Below the pieces are notes generated by a model. It did not search any database. It saw only the letters and a program-made list of their open reading frames with translations, and was not told the origin of the DNA. Of a stretch of 64,000 bases of DNA, positions 9,263 to 17,443 are shown piece after piece (the stretch's first letter is position 1; every line of letters starts with the position of its first letter). The DNA comes from Hyphomicrobiales bacterium (GTDB lineage Bacteria > Pseudomonadota > Alphaproteobacteria > Rhizobiales > Rhizobiaceae). The stretch spans positions 62,001 to 126,000 of the forward strand of contig UCCA01000012.1 of assembly GCA_900470805.1 (NCBI GenBank). Reading direction: 5' to 3'. Made by a program: the position numbers and the translations under genes.

Positions 9263-10336
9263 ATGCCAATCGCCCCCTGGCGTGCAACCTGCATACAGAT
9301 GCTAAGCGAACGAGCGACGCAGGCTGGCAGCGACGCCGATGCCAAGATTTTGCTTGAGCGTAATGTCAAGCGCCTCGTCGATCACATCCGTGCGGCCTGC
9401 AATGGCCCGGACAAGCCGGATCTCGTCGTCTTCCCCGAGTTCGCAATGCAGGGGCCACCGCTCGGAATGGGTGTTTCCGACTGGATAAAGCGTGCCTGTT
9501 CCAGCATACCAGGCCCCCTCACCGAGCCGCTGCAGAGCCTCGCGGCGGAGCTTGGCATCTTCATTGCCGGCAACCTGTTCGAGGCACCTCCGGAATGGCC
9601 CGGCCGCTATTTCAACAGCTCGTTTCTGATCGACCGTAAGGGCGAGATCATCCTGAATTACCGGCGGGTCAACACAGCGGCCTTCCCGTCCGTGCATGAC
9701 TTCATGAGCGACTATCTCGAAGTCACGCCGCCCGATCAGGTGTTTCCTGTCGTCGATACCGAACTGGGCCGCATCGCGATAATCCCGTGCGGCGAAATCA
9801 GCGTGCCCGAGGTGGCGCGGGTGATGATGATGCTGGGCGCTGAGGTCATTCTGCATCCCACCAATTCCAAGCGCACGGAAGCGCAGGAGGCCGCCAAACT
9901 TACCCGCGTGGCGGAGAACATGGTCTATCTCGTCAGCGCCAATGTCGCCGGACCCATCGGCTTTTCTCCCGACAACTCAATTCTTGGGGGGCGCTCGCAA
10001 ATCCTCGATCACCACGGCACCACGCTGGCCTACCAGGACGATCCCGCGGAGAGCATCGCAGTGTCGGCGATGATCGACATCGAGGCACTGCGCCGCGACC
10101 GCCGCACCGATACCGGGCTTAGCAATCCGCTGCTGCGAGCCCGCTACGAAATGTACGTTCCCTATTACTCCGCCGCCCGCTTTTACCCGCCGAACCATTT
10201 TCTCAAAGCGCCGATGACCGACACCTCGGAGACGAAGGCCGCCATCGCCTTGGCGCGCGCCAACATGGAACAAGCCGGCATTCTCGATCCGCTTCCGGCC
10301 GGCGCCTCCGAGCCCGTCGCCGCTTCCACGCATTAG
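9263..10336 (+). CDS. Nitrilase-superfamily carbon-nitrogen hydrolase, copy 1
   Basis: A 357-residue member of the nitrilase/amidase/carbamoylase superfamily. The Glu59 (VFPEF) and the Cys176 nucleophile (IPCGEISVPE) are present. The catalytic-lysine segment, normally KYRKxH, reads NYRRVN, which puts Arg135 at the lysine position. The ATG at 9263 has ACGGAG upstream; the longer upstream frame would run through the operator palindrome. It is followed 10 bp later by the Rieske oxygenase gene, so it is probably the first gene of an operon. Amide or carbamoyl hydrolysis is the family reaction; the substrate is unknown. Confidence 0.82.
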   Translation: MPIAPWRATCIQMLSERATQAGSDADAKILLERNVKRLVDHIRAACNGPDKPDLVVFPEFAMQGPPLGMGVSDWIKRACSSIPGPLTEPLQSLAAELGIFIAGNLFEAPPEWPGRYFNSSFLIDRKGEIILNYRRVNTAAFPSVHDFMSDYLEVTPPDQVFPVVDTELGRIAIIPCGEISVPEVARVMMMLGAEVILHPTNSKRTEAQEAAKLTRVAENMVYLVSANVAGPIGFSPDNSILGGRSQILDHHGTTLAYQDDPAESIAVSAMIDIEALRRDRRTDTGLSNPLLRARYEMYVPYYSAARFYPPNHFLKAPMTDTSETKAAIALARANMEQAGILDPLPAGASEPVAASTH

Positions 10337-10346
10337 GAGAACCGAT

Positions 10347-11678
10347 ATGATCACCGCAGAAGAAAATCAGGAACTCAGCCGCGTCGGCAAAGGCACGTTG
10401 ATGGGAAATTTCTTCCGTCAGTTCTGGCTGCCGGTCTGCCTTTCCTCCGAACTCAAGGCCGATGGTGATCCCGTCCGCCTGATGATCCTCGGCGAAAAGC
10501 TCGTCGCCTTCCGTGACACGGAAGGCAGGGTCGGCGTGTTCGACCACCGCTGTCCACACCGTTGCGCCTCTTTTTTCTTCGGTCGCAACGAATTGGGCGG
10601 CATCCGCTGCGCCTATCACGGCTGGAAATTCGACGTGACCGGCAAATGCCTCGATCAGCCGAACCTCGAAGACAAATCCAAGTATCCGGCCGGCACGCCT
10701 GCGATCGCATACCGCGTCAAGGAATCGGGCGGCATGGTCTTCGCCTATATGGGGGAGCGCCAGGAAAACCCGCCGGAACTGCCCGAGATCGAAGCAATTC
10801 ACGGCGATCCTGACGATCGCAACATTGCCCTGACCCATCGCGACTGCAATTACATGCAGGCACTCGAAGGCGATGTCGATACATCGCACCTCGGCTTCCT
10901 GCATGTCGGCGGCATCGATGGCGAAAAACTCGATTTGTCCGATCCCGAAGTCTTCACGGTTACCGAGAAGGCTCCGAAGATCAACGTTTCCGTCATGCCA
11001 TTCGGCACGATGTATTCGGCGCAGCGAAACGCGTATGAGGGTACGGAGCATCACCGGTTTGCGAGCTACATCTTTCCGTTCTGGGTCACCTACCCCGGCG
11101 GCGAACTCGATGACAGCGTGACGGCCAATGCCTGGGTGCCGATCGACGACGACTCGACGATGATCTTCAACATCGACCTGCGCCGCGCAAGCGGTGGCGG
11201 CAAGAAGGGATTGAAGTACAACGACGGCACGCCCGTCGGTGGCCTGGCGCGCCCGCTCGAGTATCTCCCGACCACCACCGACTGGAAGGGCCGTTGGCGT
11301 CCCGTCAAGGACCGGACCAACGACTATGGTATTGACCGCGAATGGCAGCGCAATGGCGACAGCTACACCGGCGTCGTCGGCGTTCCCTTGCAGGACCAGA
11401 TGATCCAGGAATCGATGGGCCACATCGTCGATCGCGAGATGGAGCATCTCGCGGCCTCCGACCGCATGGTCATTCTCACGCGCCGTGTCATGCTCGACGC
11501 CGCCAAGGAATACGCCGCGACCGGCAAGCTCCCCGCTGTGGTCGACCAGCCGGAACTGGCGAGAGATGCACGCGGTGGCGATATCGTTGTCCCCTACGGC
11601 ACCGACTGGCTCGAGGGCTACGAAGAGCGGATGGCTGAGATCAAGGGCCACAAGCCCAAGCTCAGCGCGGCCGAATGA
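10347..11678 (+). CDS. Rieske non-heme iron oxygenase, phthalate-dioxygenase type
   Basis: The 443-residue oxygenase subunit has a Rieske [2Fe-2S] centre (CPHR, Cys69/His71; CAYHGW, Cys88/His91) and a mononuclear iron site within the QALEGDVDTSHLGFLH region. Single-component oxygenases of this class hydroxylate or O/N-demethylate aromatic rings using electrons from a separate reductase, here encoded by the next, overlapping gene. AGGAGA precedes the ATG. The context (amidohydrolase, amidases, MetA-type porin) suggests attack on an aromatic or heteroaromatic N-compound, but dioxygenation and demethylation cannot be told apart from the sequence. Confidence 0.88.
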   Translation: MITAEENQELSRVGKGTLMGNFFRQFWLPVCLSSELKADGDPVRLMILGEKLVAFRDTEGRVGVFDHRCPHRCASFFFGRNELGGIRCAYHGWKFDVTGKCLDQPNLEDKSKYPAGTPAIAYRVKESGGMVFAYMGERQENPPELPEIEAIHGDPDDRNIALTHRDCNYMQALEGDVDTSHLGFLHVGGIDGEKLDLSDPEVFTVTEKAPKINVSVMPFGTMYSAQRNAYEGTEHHRFASYIFPFWVTYPGGELDDSVTANAWVPIDDDSTMIFNIDLRRASGGGKKGLKYNDGTPVGGLARPLEYLPTTTDWKGRWRPVKDRTNDYGIDREWQRNGDSYTGVVGVPLQDQMIQESMGHIVDREMEHLAASDRMVILTRRVMLDAAKEYAATGKLPAVVDQPELARDARGGDIVVPYGTDWLEGYEERMAEIKGHKPKLSAAE

Positions 11679-12727
11679 GCGAGGCCTTCACCATGGGATC
11701 CGACGCCACGTCGCCGGATCCGGAACCGTGCGACGCGATTGAAGTATCCAGCGTGTCTCACGCCGCTGCGGCCACGGCTCGACCTTTGTCATTGCGGGTT
11801 TCGGCGATCGACATGGTCGCGCAAACGATCCGCATGGTCGAACTGGTCTCGCCCGATAGCGCGCCGTTGCCGAGCTTTACGGCGGGCGCGCACATCAATC
11901 TCAAGCTGCCGGGCGACCTCAACCGGTCGTATTCATTGACCAATGGACCGACGACACAGGATCGTTTCACGATCGCGGTCAATCGCGACGCCGCGAGCCG
12001 TGGCGGCTCGGCATACATCGCCGAAAAGCTCAAGGTCGGTGACGTGCTGGTCGTGGATCCACCGCACAATACGTTTCCTCTTGTCGAGGAAGCAGAACTC
12101 TCCGCCTTCTTTGCCGGCGGCATCGGCATCACACCAATCCTTGCAATGATCCGACGACTGGAACAGCTTGGGAAATCGTGGAAACTTTTCTACGCCGCGC
12201 GCAACCGCGCCAGCGCCGCCTTCGTCAGCGAGTTGGAAGCGCTAGAAGCCCAATCGCCGGGCCGGGTGCACTTCCATTTCGACGAGGAGGCCGGCCGGGT
12301 CATGCCGCTCCTGAAGCTGGCGGCGACCGTGCCGAAGCTGGCACATCTCTATTGCTGCGGACCGGCCAAGATGATCCAGGTGTTCAAGGCGTCGTGCGGC
12401 TGGAGACCACAGGACAACGTGCATGTCGAACACTTCGCAGGCACCAATGCGCGCCCGACGACCGCGTTCACGGTTGTGCTGAAACGGCAGGGCAAGGAAT
12501 TTCACGTGCCGGCCGGCGAAAGCATCATGCAAGTGCTGATGGACAATGGGGTTGCCGTTGCGCATTCGTGCCGCGAGGGCGTCTGCGGCACCTGCGAGAC
12601 GCGCGTGCTTGAAGGTGTGCCGGATCACAAGGATAACGTGTTGTCGCAGCGTGAACGCGACTCCAACAGTCTGATCCTGACCTGCTGCTCGGGCGCCAAA
12701 TCTGACCGGCTGGTTCTGGATATCTGA
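11675..12727 (+). CDS. Oxygenase reductase with C-terminal [2Fe-2S] ferredoxin domain
   Basis: A 350-residue reductase of the phthalate-dioxygenase/vanillate-demethylase reductase type: a flavin-binding barrel (NRSYSLTN), an NAD domain (FFAGGIGITPILAM; YCCGPAKM) and a C-terminal plant-type ferredoxin domain with CREGVCGTCE and a final cysteine in LILTCC. It passes electrons from NADH to the Rieske oxygenase. The start overlaps the oxygenase stop (ATGA), implying translational coupling. The first ~30 residues are a non-conserved tail, so a later start is possible. Confidence 0.9.
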   Translation: MSEAFTMGSDATSPDPEPCDAIEVSSVSHAAAATARPLSLRVSAIDMVAQTIRMVELVSPDSAPLPSFTAGAHINLKLPGDLNRSYSLTNGPTTQDRFTIAVNRDAASRGGSAYIAEKLKVGDVLVVDPPHNTFPLVEEAELSAFFAGGIGITPILAMIRRLEQLGKSWKLFYAARNRASAAFVSELEALEAQSPGRVHFHFDEEAGRVMPLLKLAATVPKLAHLYCCGPAKMIQVFKASCGWRPQDNVHVEHFAGTNARPTTAFTVVLKRQGKEFHVPAGESIMQVLMDNGVAVAHSCREGVCGTCETRVLEGVPDHKDNVLSQRERDSNSLILTCCSGAKSDRLVLDI

Positions 12728-12779
12728 ACAATCGACGTCTCCGGCGCGGTCGATCGATTGCGATGAGCAAGCCGACGGC

Positions 12780-13164
12780 TCAAACCTTAATGTGGCAAAT
12801 ACACCCGATGGAAACAAGCGCGCCTAAAAGCAGAGAGCCGGCGCCACAGGTGGCACGCGCATGTCCGCCCCGGCTTCCCAGCGCCTCGACCAAGATCTGC
12901 GGGCATCCGTCGACAACGCGAGATACCCCTTGAAATCAGGCACTGCGTTGACCATGCCGGCCACTTTCACCACCCGTACAACCTCGTGAAGCACCGCGAG
13001 CATCGACAGGCCAACATCGCGCGCAGATTGGCGTGCCCCTTCGATTGCCATGGTCAAACCAACGGTGGCCACCCGATAGGCTCCGGCCGCATAGGGCGGA
13101 CCGGGCAGCTGTAATCCGGAAGAGAGCATGATAGCGGCGCAGACCCTTCCGAAAAGATGGACAT
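12780..13164 (-). pseudogene. RidA/YjgF-family remnant, frameshifted
   Basis: Pieces of a RidA protein lie in three frames on the minus strand. An ATG at 13164 starts MSI; a different frame gives LQLPGPPYAAGAYRVATV, then jumps straight to ARQSARDVGLSMLAVL and VVRVVKVAGMVNAVPDF, lacking the ~35 residues that normally carry the beta-strand core. After PDF the frame shifts at a TTTCAAGGGG run and continues as VVDGCPQILVEALG, HARATCGAGSL and a C-terminus ending CHIKV at the TGA at 12780. RidA proteins deaminate reactive enamines and imines. This copy follows the lyase gene by 4 bp and looks recently lost. Confidence 0.75.
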
Positions 13165-13168
13165 GGGG

Positions 13169-14107
13169 TCACGCGATTGCTTGCAGCGGTACGCCGTCGT
13201 CCGCCAGCCTGCGCTCCAGTCGTTCCACCAGGCTATCCAGTTCCAGATGGTCATCCCGGGTTAGCTTTGGTCCCGGCGTCCGCACATGCGCAGAACCGAT
13301 CGCACCACGCCGGCGCAGCAGTTCCTTGCGCAAAGCGATGCCGATGCCGGGCTGGGCCTCGTGGCGAAGAAGCGGCAAATAGATGTCGAAGAGATCTTCG
13401 CCAGTATCCGGCTGGCCGTCCTTGAACGATGCGCAGACCTGAACCAGCATTTCGGGATAGGCAAAACCGGTCATCGCGCCGTTGGCGCCGCGACGCAGTT
13501 CCTGCGGCAGATAGAGCCCGCCATTGCCGACAAGGATACTGACGGCGCGCCCTTCGGAGCGGAGGATCCGCGTCAACTTCGCGTGTCCTGGGCAGTCCTC
13601 GTGCTTGAGCATGACGATCTGTTCGTAGTCGTCGAACAGGCGCCGCAAGGTTGCGACCGATATATTGACACCGGTCGTCAATGGGAAGTCTTGGACCACC
13701 ACCGGGCAGGCCAGCCGATCCAGAACGCCAGCGAAGTAGCCGTAGATCTGTTCTTCGGTGCGCACCGTGTTTACGGGGGCGATCATCACGCCGGCGGCGC
13801 CCATGTCCGTCGCCTCCTCGGCGAATTGCAGCAACGGATCCGTTCCGGGCGCGGACACGCCTACCACGACGGGAACACGCCCACCGACACGGCTGAGATA
13901 GCGCGCCATGACCTGGCGGCTCTCGCTTGACGTGAGCTTGTGGGATTCTCCCATCATGCCCAGGATGGTGATGCCGGAAACACCCTTATCAAGGTAGAAA
14001 TCGGTCAGGCGGTCGATGCTCGCCTCGTCGACGGCACCATTGTCGGTGAAAGGCGTGGCAGCGATAACGTAGACCCCATCCGCGGTCTCGTTCAACAAAT
14101 GCGGCAT
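13169..14107 (-). CDS. Dihydrodipicolinate synthase/aldolase-family lyase, variant active site
   Basis: The 312-residue product has the DHDPS/NAL TIM-barrel pattern: TPFTDNGAVDEASI at the start, the GMMGESHKL loop (normally GTTGE), and a likely Schiff-base lysine in VMLKHEDCPG. The segment that usually holds the catalytic tyrosine (YNVP) reads QDFP, so Tyr is replaced by Gln. The family makes or breaks C-C bonds, or dehydrates, through a pyruvate-type Schiff base. The ATG at 14107 removes a non-homologous tail. It is transcribed with the importer genes upstream (51 bp from the permease stop) and may process the pathway's oxo-acid. Confidence 0.8.
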   Translation of the reverse strand: MPHLLNETADGVYVIAATPFTDNGAVDEASIDRLTDFYLDKGVSGITILGMMGESHKLTSSESRQVMARYLSRVGGRVPVVVGVSAPGTDPLLQFAEEATDMGAAGVMIAPVNTVRTEEQIYGYFAGVLDRLACPVVVQDFPLTTGVNISVATLRRLFDDYEQIVMLKHEDCPGHAKLTRILRSEGRAVSILVGNGGLYLPQELRRGANGAMTGFAYPEMLVQVCASFKDGQPDTGEDLFDIYLPLLRHEAQPGIGIALRKELLRRRGAIGSAHVRTPGPKLTRDDHLELDSLVERLERRLADDGVPLQAIA

Positions 14108-14157
14108 GTTCAAACTCCAGAAATTCAAGGGGAAGGCGGGTCGTCCCCGCCATCTCG

Positions 14158-14979
14158 TCACGCCTCGTCGGCGAGGTTGCGTGGGGCACGCCAGGGCAGC
14201 GCTAACCGCTCGATGCGTTCTATGACCGCAAAGAAGATCATGCCGATGGCCGAAATCATGATGATCGCGGCAAACTGCCGGGCGATGTCGAAGTTCGACC
14301 CGGCGACCAGGATCACGTAACCCAGTCCCTTGTCCGCGCCGATGAATTCACCCACCATGGCGCCGATCACCGACAGCACCGTTGCCAGCTTCAGGCCGGC
14401 GAAGATATTCGGCAGCGCCTGCGGCAGTCGGAACTTCCAGAAGGCCTGCCAGGGCGATGCGCCCATGGATTGCGCGAGATAGATCATCTCCGCGGATGCC
14501 GCCTTCATGCCGACCACGGAATTGATGACGATCGGGAAGAACGACAGCAGCATGACGATGACGATCTTCGGCGTCATGCCGTAGCCGAACCACGCCAGCA
14601 AGAGCGGCGCGACGGCGACCTTGGGAATCGACTGCGTGGCGACGATCAGCGGATAGATAGCCCGCTCGGCAAACCTGGAATAGGTGACCAGAACCGCCAA
14701 CGGCACGCCGATGGCGATCGAAAGCACGAAGCCGCTGAGGACTTCGATCATCGTGTAGCCGGAATTGACCAGAAGGCGGGGCCAGTAGGAGGCGAACACC
14801 TCGGCAATCCGCGTCGGGCTCGGCAGGATGTAGACAGGAACATTCATCGTTCTGACGGCAATTTCCCAGAAAACGAGGATGCCGAACAATGTCCAGAGAG
14901 CGGGGGAGATGAATGACAGCAATCGCAGGGGCGACACGGTGCGCGGGATCGTCGGTTCGTTCTCGGTAATGGTGGCCAT
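14158..14979 (-). CDS. ABC transporter permease (TauC/SsuC type)
   Basis: A 273-residue inner-membrane protein with about six hydrophobic helices and the BPD_transp_1 EAA-like loop (MGASPWQAFWKFRLPQALP). It resembles permeases for taurine, alkanesulfonates, nitrate, pyrimidine precursors and aromatic sulfonates. It follows the ATPase gene by 3 bp and belongs to the 14.2-17.1 kb importer. The substrate is not readable from the sequence; the surrounding enzymes point to an N-containing or aromatic compound. Confidence 0.88.
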   Translation of the reverse strand: MATITENEPTIPRTVSPLRLLSFISPALWTLFGILVFWEIAVRTMNVPVYILPSPTRIAEVFASYWPRLLVNSGYTMIEVLSGFVLSIAIGVPLAVLVTYSRFAERAIYPLIVATQSIPKVAVAPLLLAWFGYGMTPKIVIVMLLSFFPIVINSVVGMKAASAEMIYLAQSMGASPWQAFWKFRLPQALPNIFAGLKLATVLSVIGAMVGEFIGADKGLGYVILVAGSNFDIARQFAAIIMISAIGMIFFAVIERIERLALPWRAPRNLADEA

Positions 14980-14982
14980 GAC

Positions 14983-15792
14983 TCAAACCTCCTCGCGGAA
15001 GACACCGAGACCTTTGAAGATATCGGTAATCTCATGGGTGTATTGGCTGAACTTGGGATCCTCGCGCATGGCCAGACGCCGTGGGCGGGGAAGATCGATA
15101 TCGATGATGCGCTCGACGCGACCTGGGCGCGGCGACATCACCACGACCCGATCGCTGAGGAAGATCGCCTCCTGGATCGAATGGGTTATGAAGAACACCG
15201 TCATGTCGTTGTCCTTGCAGAGCCGCAGCAGATCCAACTGCAATTGGTCGCGGGTCATGGCATCGAGAGCGCCGAACGGTTCGTCCATCAGAAGCAGCGG
15301 TGGCCTATGGAGCAGCGCACGACAGATCGACACACGCTGGCGCATGCCGCCCGACAGCTCATTGGGATAAGCGTTTTCAAAATCCTGGAGCGAGACCATT
15401 TTCAGCAACTGCTGCGCCCTCTCGCGCGCCGACCCGAGATCGGATTTGCGGATTTCCGCCTGGATCAGTACGTTCTGCAGCGCGCTGCGCCATTCCAGCA
15501 GTACATCCTGCTGGAACACGATGCCGATGTCCGAATTGGGCCCGGAAATGGCCTTCTCATCGACCCGAATGCTGCCGCGCGACGAAGGAACTAGCCCCGA
15601 CAGCAGCATCAGCAGCGTGCTTTTTCCACAGCCACTTGGACCCAGCACTGAAATAAACTCGCCGCGGCGGATCGTCAGATCGATATCGCTGAGTGCCTTG
15701 ACCTCGCCCTTGCGGGTACGGAAGGTCTTGGAAACTCCTGATATGGTGACGTGGGGCGCTGCTGGAGTTTCGACCGGACGTATCATGTCCAT
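14983..15792 (-). CDS. ABC transporter ATPase (TauB/SsuB type)
   Basis: ATP-binding subunit with Walker A GPSGCGKST, signature [10 protein letters not shown], Walker B LLLMDEPFGALD and the FFITHSIQEA switch region. The start is uncertain: the frame is open to 16074, but the ABC domain begins just after a cluster of ATGs. The ATG at 15792 has GAGG 9 nt upstream and gives 269 residues. The 278-bp space between this gene and the upstream binding-protein gene holds a strong stem-loop at 15923-15950. Confidence 0.88.
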   Translation of the reverse strand: MDMIRPVETPAAPHVTISGVSKTFRTRKGEVKALSDIDLTIRRGEFISVLGPSGCGKSTLLMLLSGLVPSSRGSIRVDEKAISGPNSDIGIVFQQDVLLEWRSALQNVLIQAEIRKSDLGSARERAQQLLKMVSLQDFENAYPNELSGGMRQRVSICRALLHRPPLLLMDEPFGALDAMTRDQLQLDLLRLCKDNDMTVFFITHSIQEAIFLSDRVVVMSPRPGRVERIIDIDLPRPRRLAMREDPKFSQYTHEITDIFKGLGVFREEV

Positions 15793-15922
15793 CTCATTCA
15801 TCCTCATCTTCGGCCGGAAGCCGATTTCCTCGGCCTGCCCGTGGGCAAAGCCTTGTCCTGTGGGTTTTCCGGAGTTGCGCGGAGGCGGGAGCATGATCGA
15901 GACCGATATGCGATCCTGATGC

Positions 15923-15950
15923 TTTCCGCCGCCCGTGCCGGAGGCGGAAA
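15923..15950 (-). terminator. Intercistronic stem-loop after the binding-protein gene
   Basis: TTTCCGCC and GGCGGAAA form a perfect 8-bp stem with a 12-nt loop, 120 nt past the binding-protein stop. No T-run follows, so it is more likely an mRNA-stabilising or attenuating hairpin that allows more binding protein than ATPase than a full terminator. Confidence 0.45.
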
Positions 15951-16070
15951 CGAACCACCATCCTCTGCAAAGCAAGATGCACGCCATACGCTCGGCAGCG
16001 CCGTCGTATGGCCAAACTTTTTTGGTCGCCCTCCCCGGCCTCGTCTGAACGAACGCCGTGAGGCCAATGA

Positions 16071-17072
16071 TCATTTGGCTGGCAGATAGGCGTCGGTGTA
16101 GACGCTCTCCGGCTTGACGACGCCGACCGGCATGCCGCTATATTTCTCAAGAAGACTAATGGTCTGCTTCAGGTCGTCGGCATCGACATAGCCGAATGGC
16201 TTGCCTTCGCTTCGGGCGGTGTGGCGATACTTCTCCATCACCTTGATCTCCTCGGCGATGGCTTTGGGGTCGGCGTCCGGGCGATACTTCATGAAGACGG
16301 CGAGCGCGTCGTCAGGCTTTGCCAGAACGTCTTCATGCGCTTTGACAAGTGCCTTGAGGAAGCCGCGCACTTCCTTCTCGTGTGCTACGAGGTAGTCCTT
16401 GCGCGTGATAACGCTGCTGCCGAGAATGTTCACGCCGTAGTCGGCAAAGAGGATTGGCGGCTCAATCTCCGAAAACTGCTTGATGTGGTCGCCGTCCGGG
16501 TTTGCCCAGCCGTTGACGAAGTCGGCATCACCCTTCAGCAATGCCGTCTGGTCGGAGTTGGTGATGATGAGCTTAATGGAGTCCATATCGACACCATTGG
16601 CCTCGGCAAAAGCCTTGATCATGCCGTCGGACAGGTTGCCAGCGTCGGTCGCAAGACGTTTGCCCGCGATATCCTGCGGCTTGGTAATGCCTGACCCCTT
16701 CAGGGCTATGATCGAGGACGGATCCTTCTGAACCAAACCGGCGACCGCCGTCACCGTGTCCATGCCTGACGTTGCCGACGCCTGCGCGAGCGCGCCGAGT
16801 CCTGCGATGCCGATATTGAAGCTGCCATTGCCGATCGCCTGGATCGTGCCGGTGCTGCCGTTTCCATCGACAATATCGACATCAAGCCCTTCTTCTGCAA
16901 AATAGCCCTTGCCTGCTGCCACGAAGATCGGCGCGTCGATGCCACCGGCTATGTATGCCAGGCGCAATGTCACCTTTTCCAGATCCGCGGCTGAACCGGT
17001 CGCGCTCATCAGCGTACAGAGCGCAGCCAGCCCCACAGCGGGCATCACAAATTTCCTCAAAATCCGCTTCAT
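16071..17072 (-). CDS. ABC substrate-binding protein (NMT1/TauA type)
   Basis: A 333-residue periplasmic protein with a Sec signal peptide (MKRILRKF... LCTLMSATGSAAD, cleavage near residue 28). The mature part has the NMT1/THI5-like fold pattern (VTLRLAYIAGGIDAPIFVA, YFAEEGLDVDIVDGNGS). Relatives bind taurine, sulfonates, nitrate, pyrimidine precursors and aromatic acids. It is the first gene of the importer operon; the palindrome at 17115-17124 lies about 45 bp before its ATG. The ATG at 17072 was chosen because it starts the signal peptide. Confidence 0.88.
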   Translation of the reverse strand: MKRILRKFVMPAVGLAALCTLMSATGSAADLEKVTLRLAYIAGGIDAPIFVAAGKGYFAEEGLDVDIVDGNGSTGTIQAIGNGSFNIGIAGLGALAQASATSGMDTVTAVAGLVQKDPSSIIALKGSGITKPQDIAGKRLATDAGNLSDGMIKAFAEANGVDMDSIKLIITNSDQTALLKGDADFVNGWANPDGDHIKQFSEIEPPILFADYGVNILGSSVITRKDYLVAHEKEVRGFLKALVKAHEDVLAKPDDALAVFMKYRPDADPKAIAEEIKVMEKYRHTARSEGKPFGYVDADDLKQTISLLEKYSGMPVGVVKPESVYTDAYLPAK

Positions 17073-17114
17073 CTCAGTTCCCCAAATATTGGCCAATCCG
17101 ATCTGGCATTCAAA

Positions 17115-17124
17115 CGGTATGCCA
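17115..17124. promoter_or_regulatory. Operator-like palindrome CGGTATGCCA (site 3)
   Basis: It matches YGGYATRCCR and lies 43-52 bp upstream of the binding-protein ATG at 17072, where a repressor would cover the promoter. It links the importer to the same putative GntR regulon. Confidence 0.45.
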
Positions 17125-17300
17125 CGGGAATATTGATGTCAACGCGATTTGCAGAATATTTACGCAGCGTATTACGTTGCTTATTTTTGGAGCATTTATA
17201 CCAAAATATGGTCACGCTCAGGGTGTTCAAAATGGCGCGGACTGGCATGGGCGACGTGAGGGTCGCATGTGACCTTCGGATGATGTGGCCAACAGGTCAA

Positions 17301-17327
17301 ACCCGGCTCAGCATTGCTGAACCGGGT
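17301..17327 (-). terminator. Stem-loop downstream of hydrolase copy 2
   Basis: ACCCGG/CCGGGT and TCAGC/GCTGA form an 11-bp stem with one internal mismatch and a 3-nt loop. On the minus strand it is followed by a short TTT. It lies about 120 nt past the hydrolase stop and could terminate that transcript before the importer promoter. Confidence 0.4.
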
Positions 17328-17443
17328 GCATTGGCATCGCGATGTAGCGACCTTAGCCGTCAGGCAAAACCCGTCAGGGCCGCGAGCGCAGCAGGGTCCA
17401 ATAGGAGTATCACTGCGTGCGCGTCAAATGCGGTCGATCTTGG

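Larger units (their letters stand above)
17073..17443. other. Intergenic region with operator site and stem-loop
   Basis: Open frames here are not gene-like. The region holds the binding-protein promoter, the palindrome CGGTATGCCA at 17115-17124, a weaker half-site TATACCA at 17197-17203, and the stem-loop at 17301-17327. Confidence 0.4.

Noticed and set aside
10203..11651. 482-codon minus-strand frame opposite the Rieske oxygenase
   Set aside because: It is the antisense shadow of a strongly supported gene; its composition is unlike a real protein and no motif is seen.
13985..14107. Operator-like CGGCATGTTC at the lyase start codon
   Set aside because: Only one half-site matches and it overlaps the ATG; too weak to count with the six palindromes.
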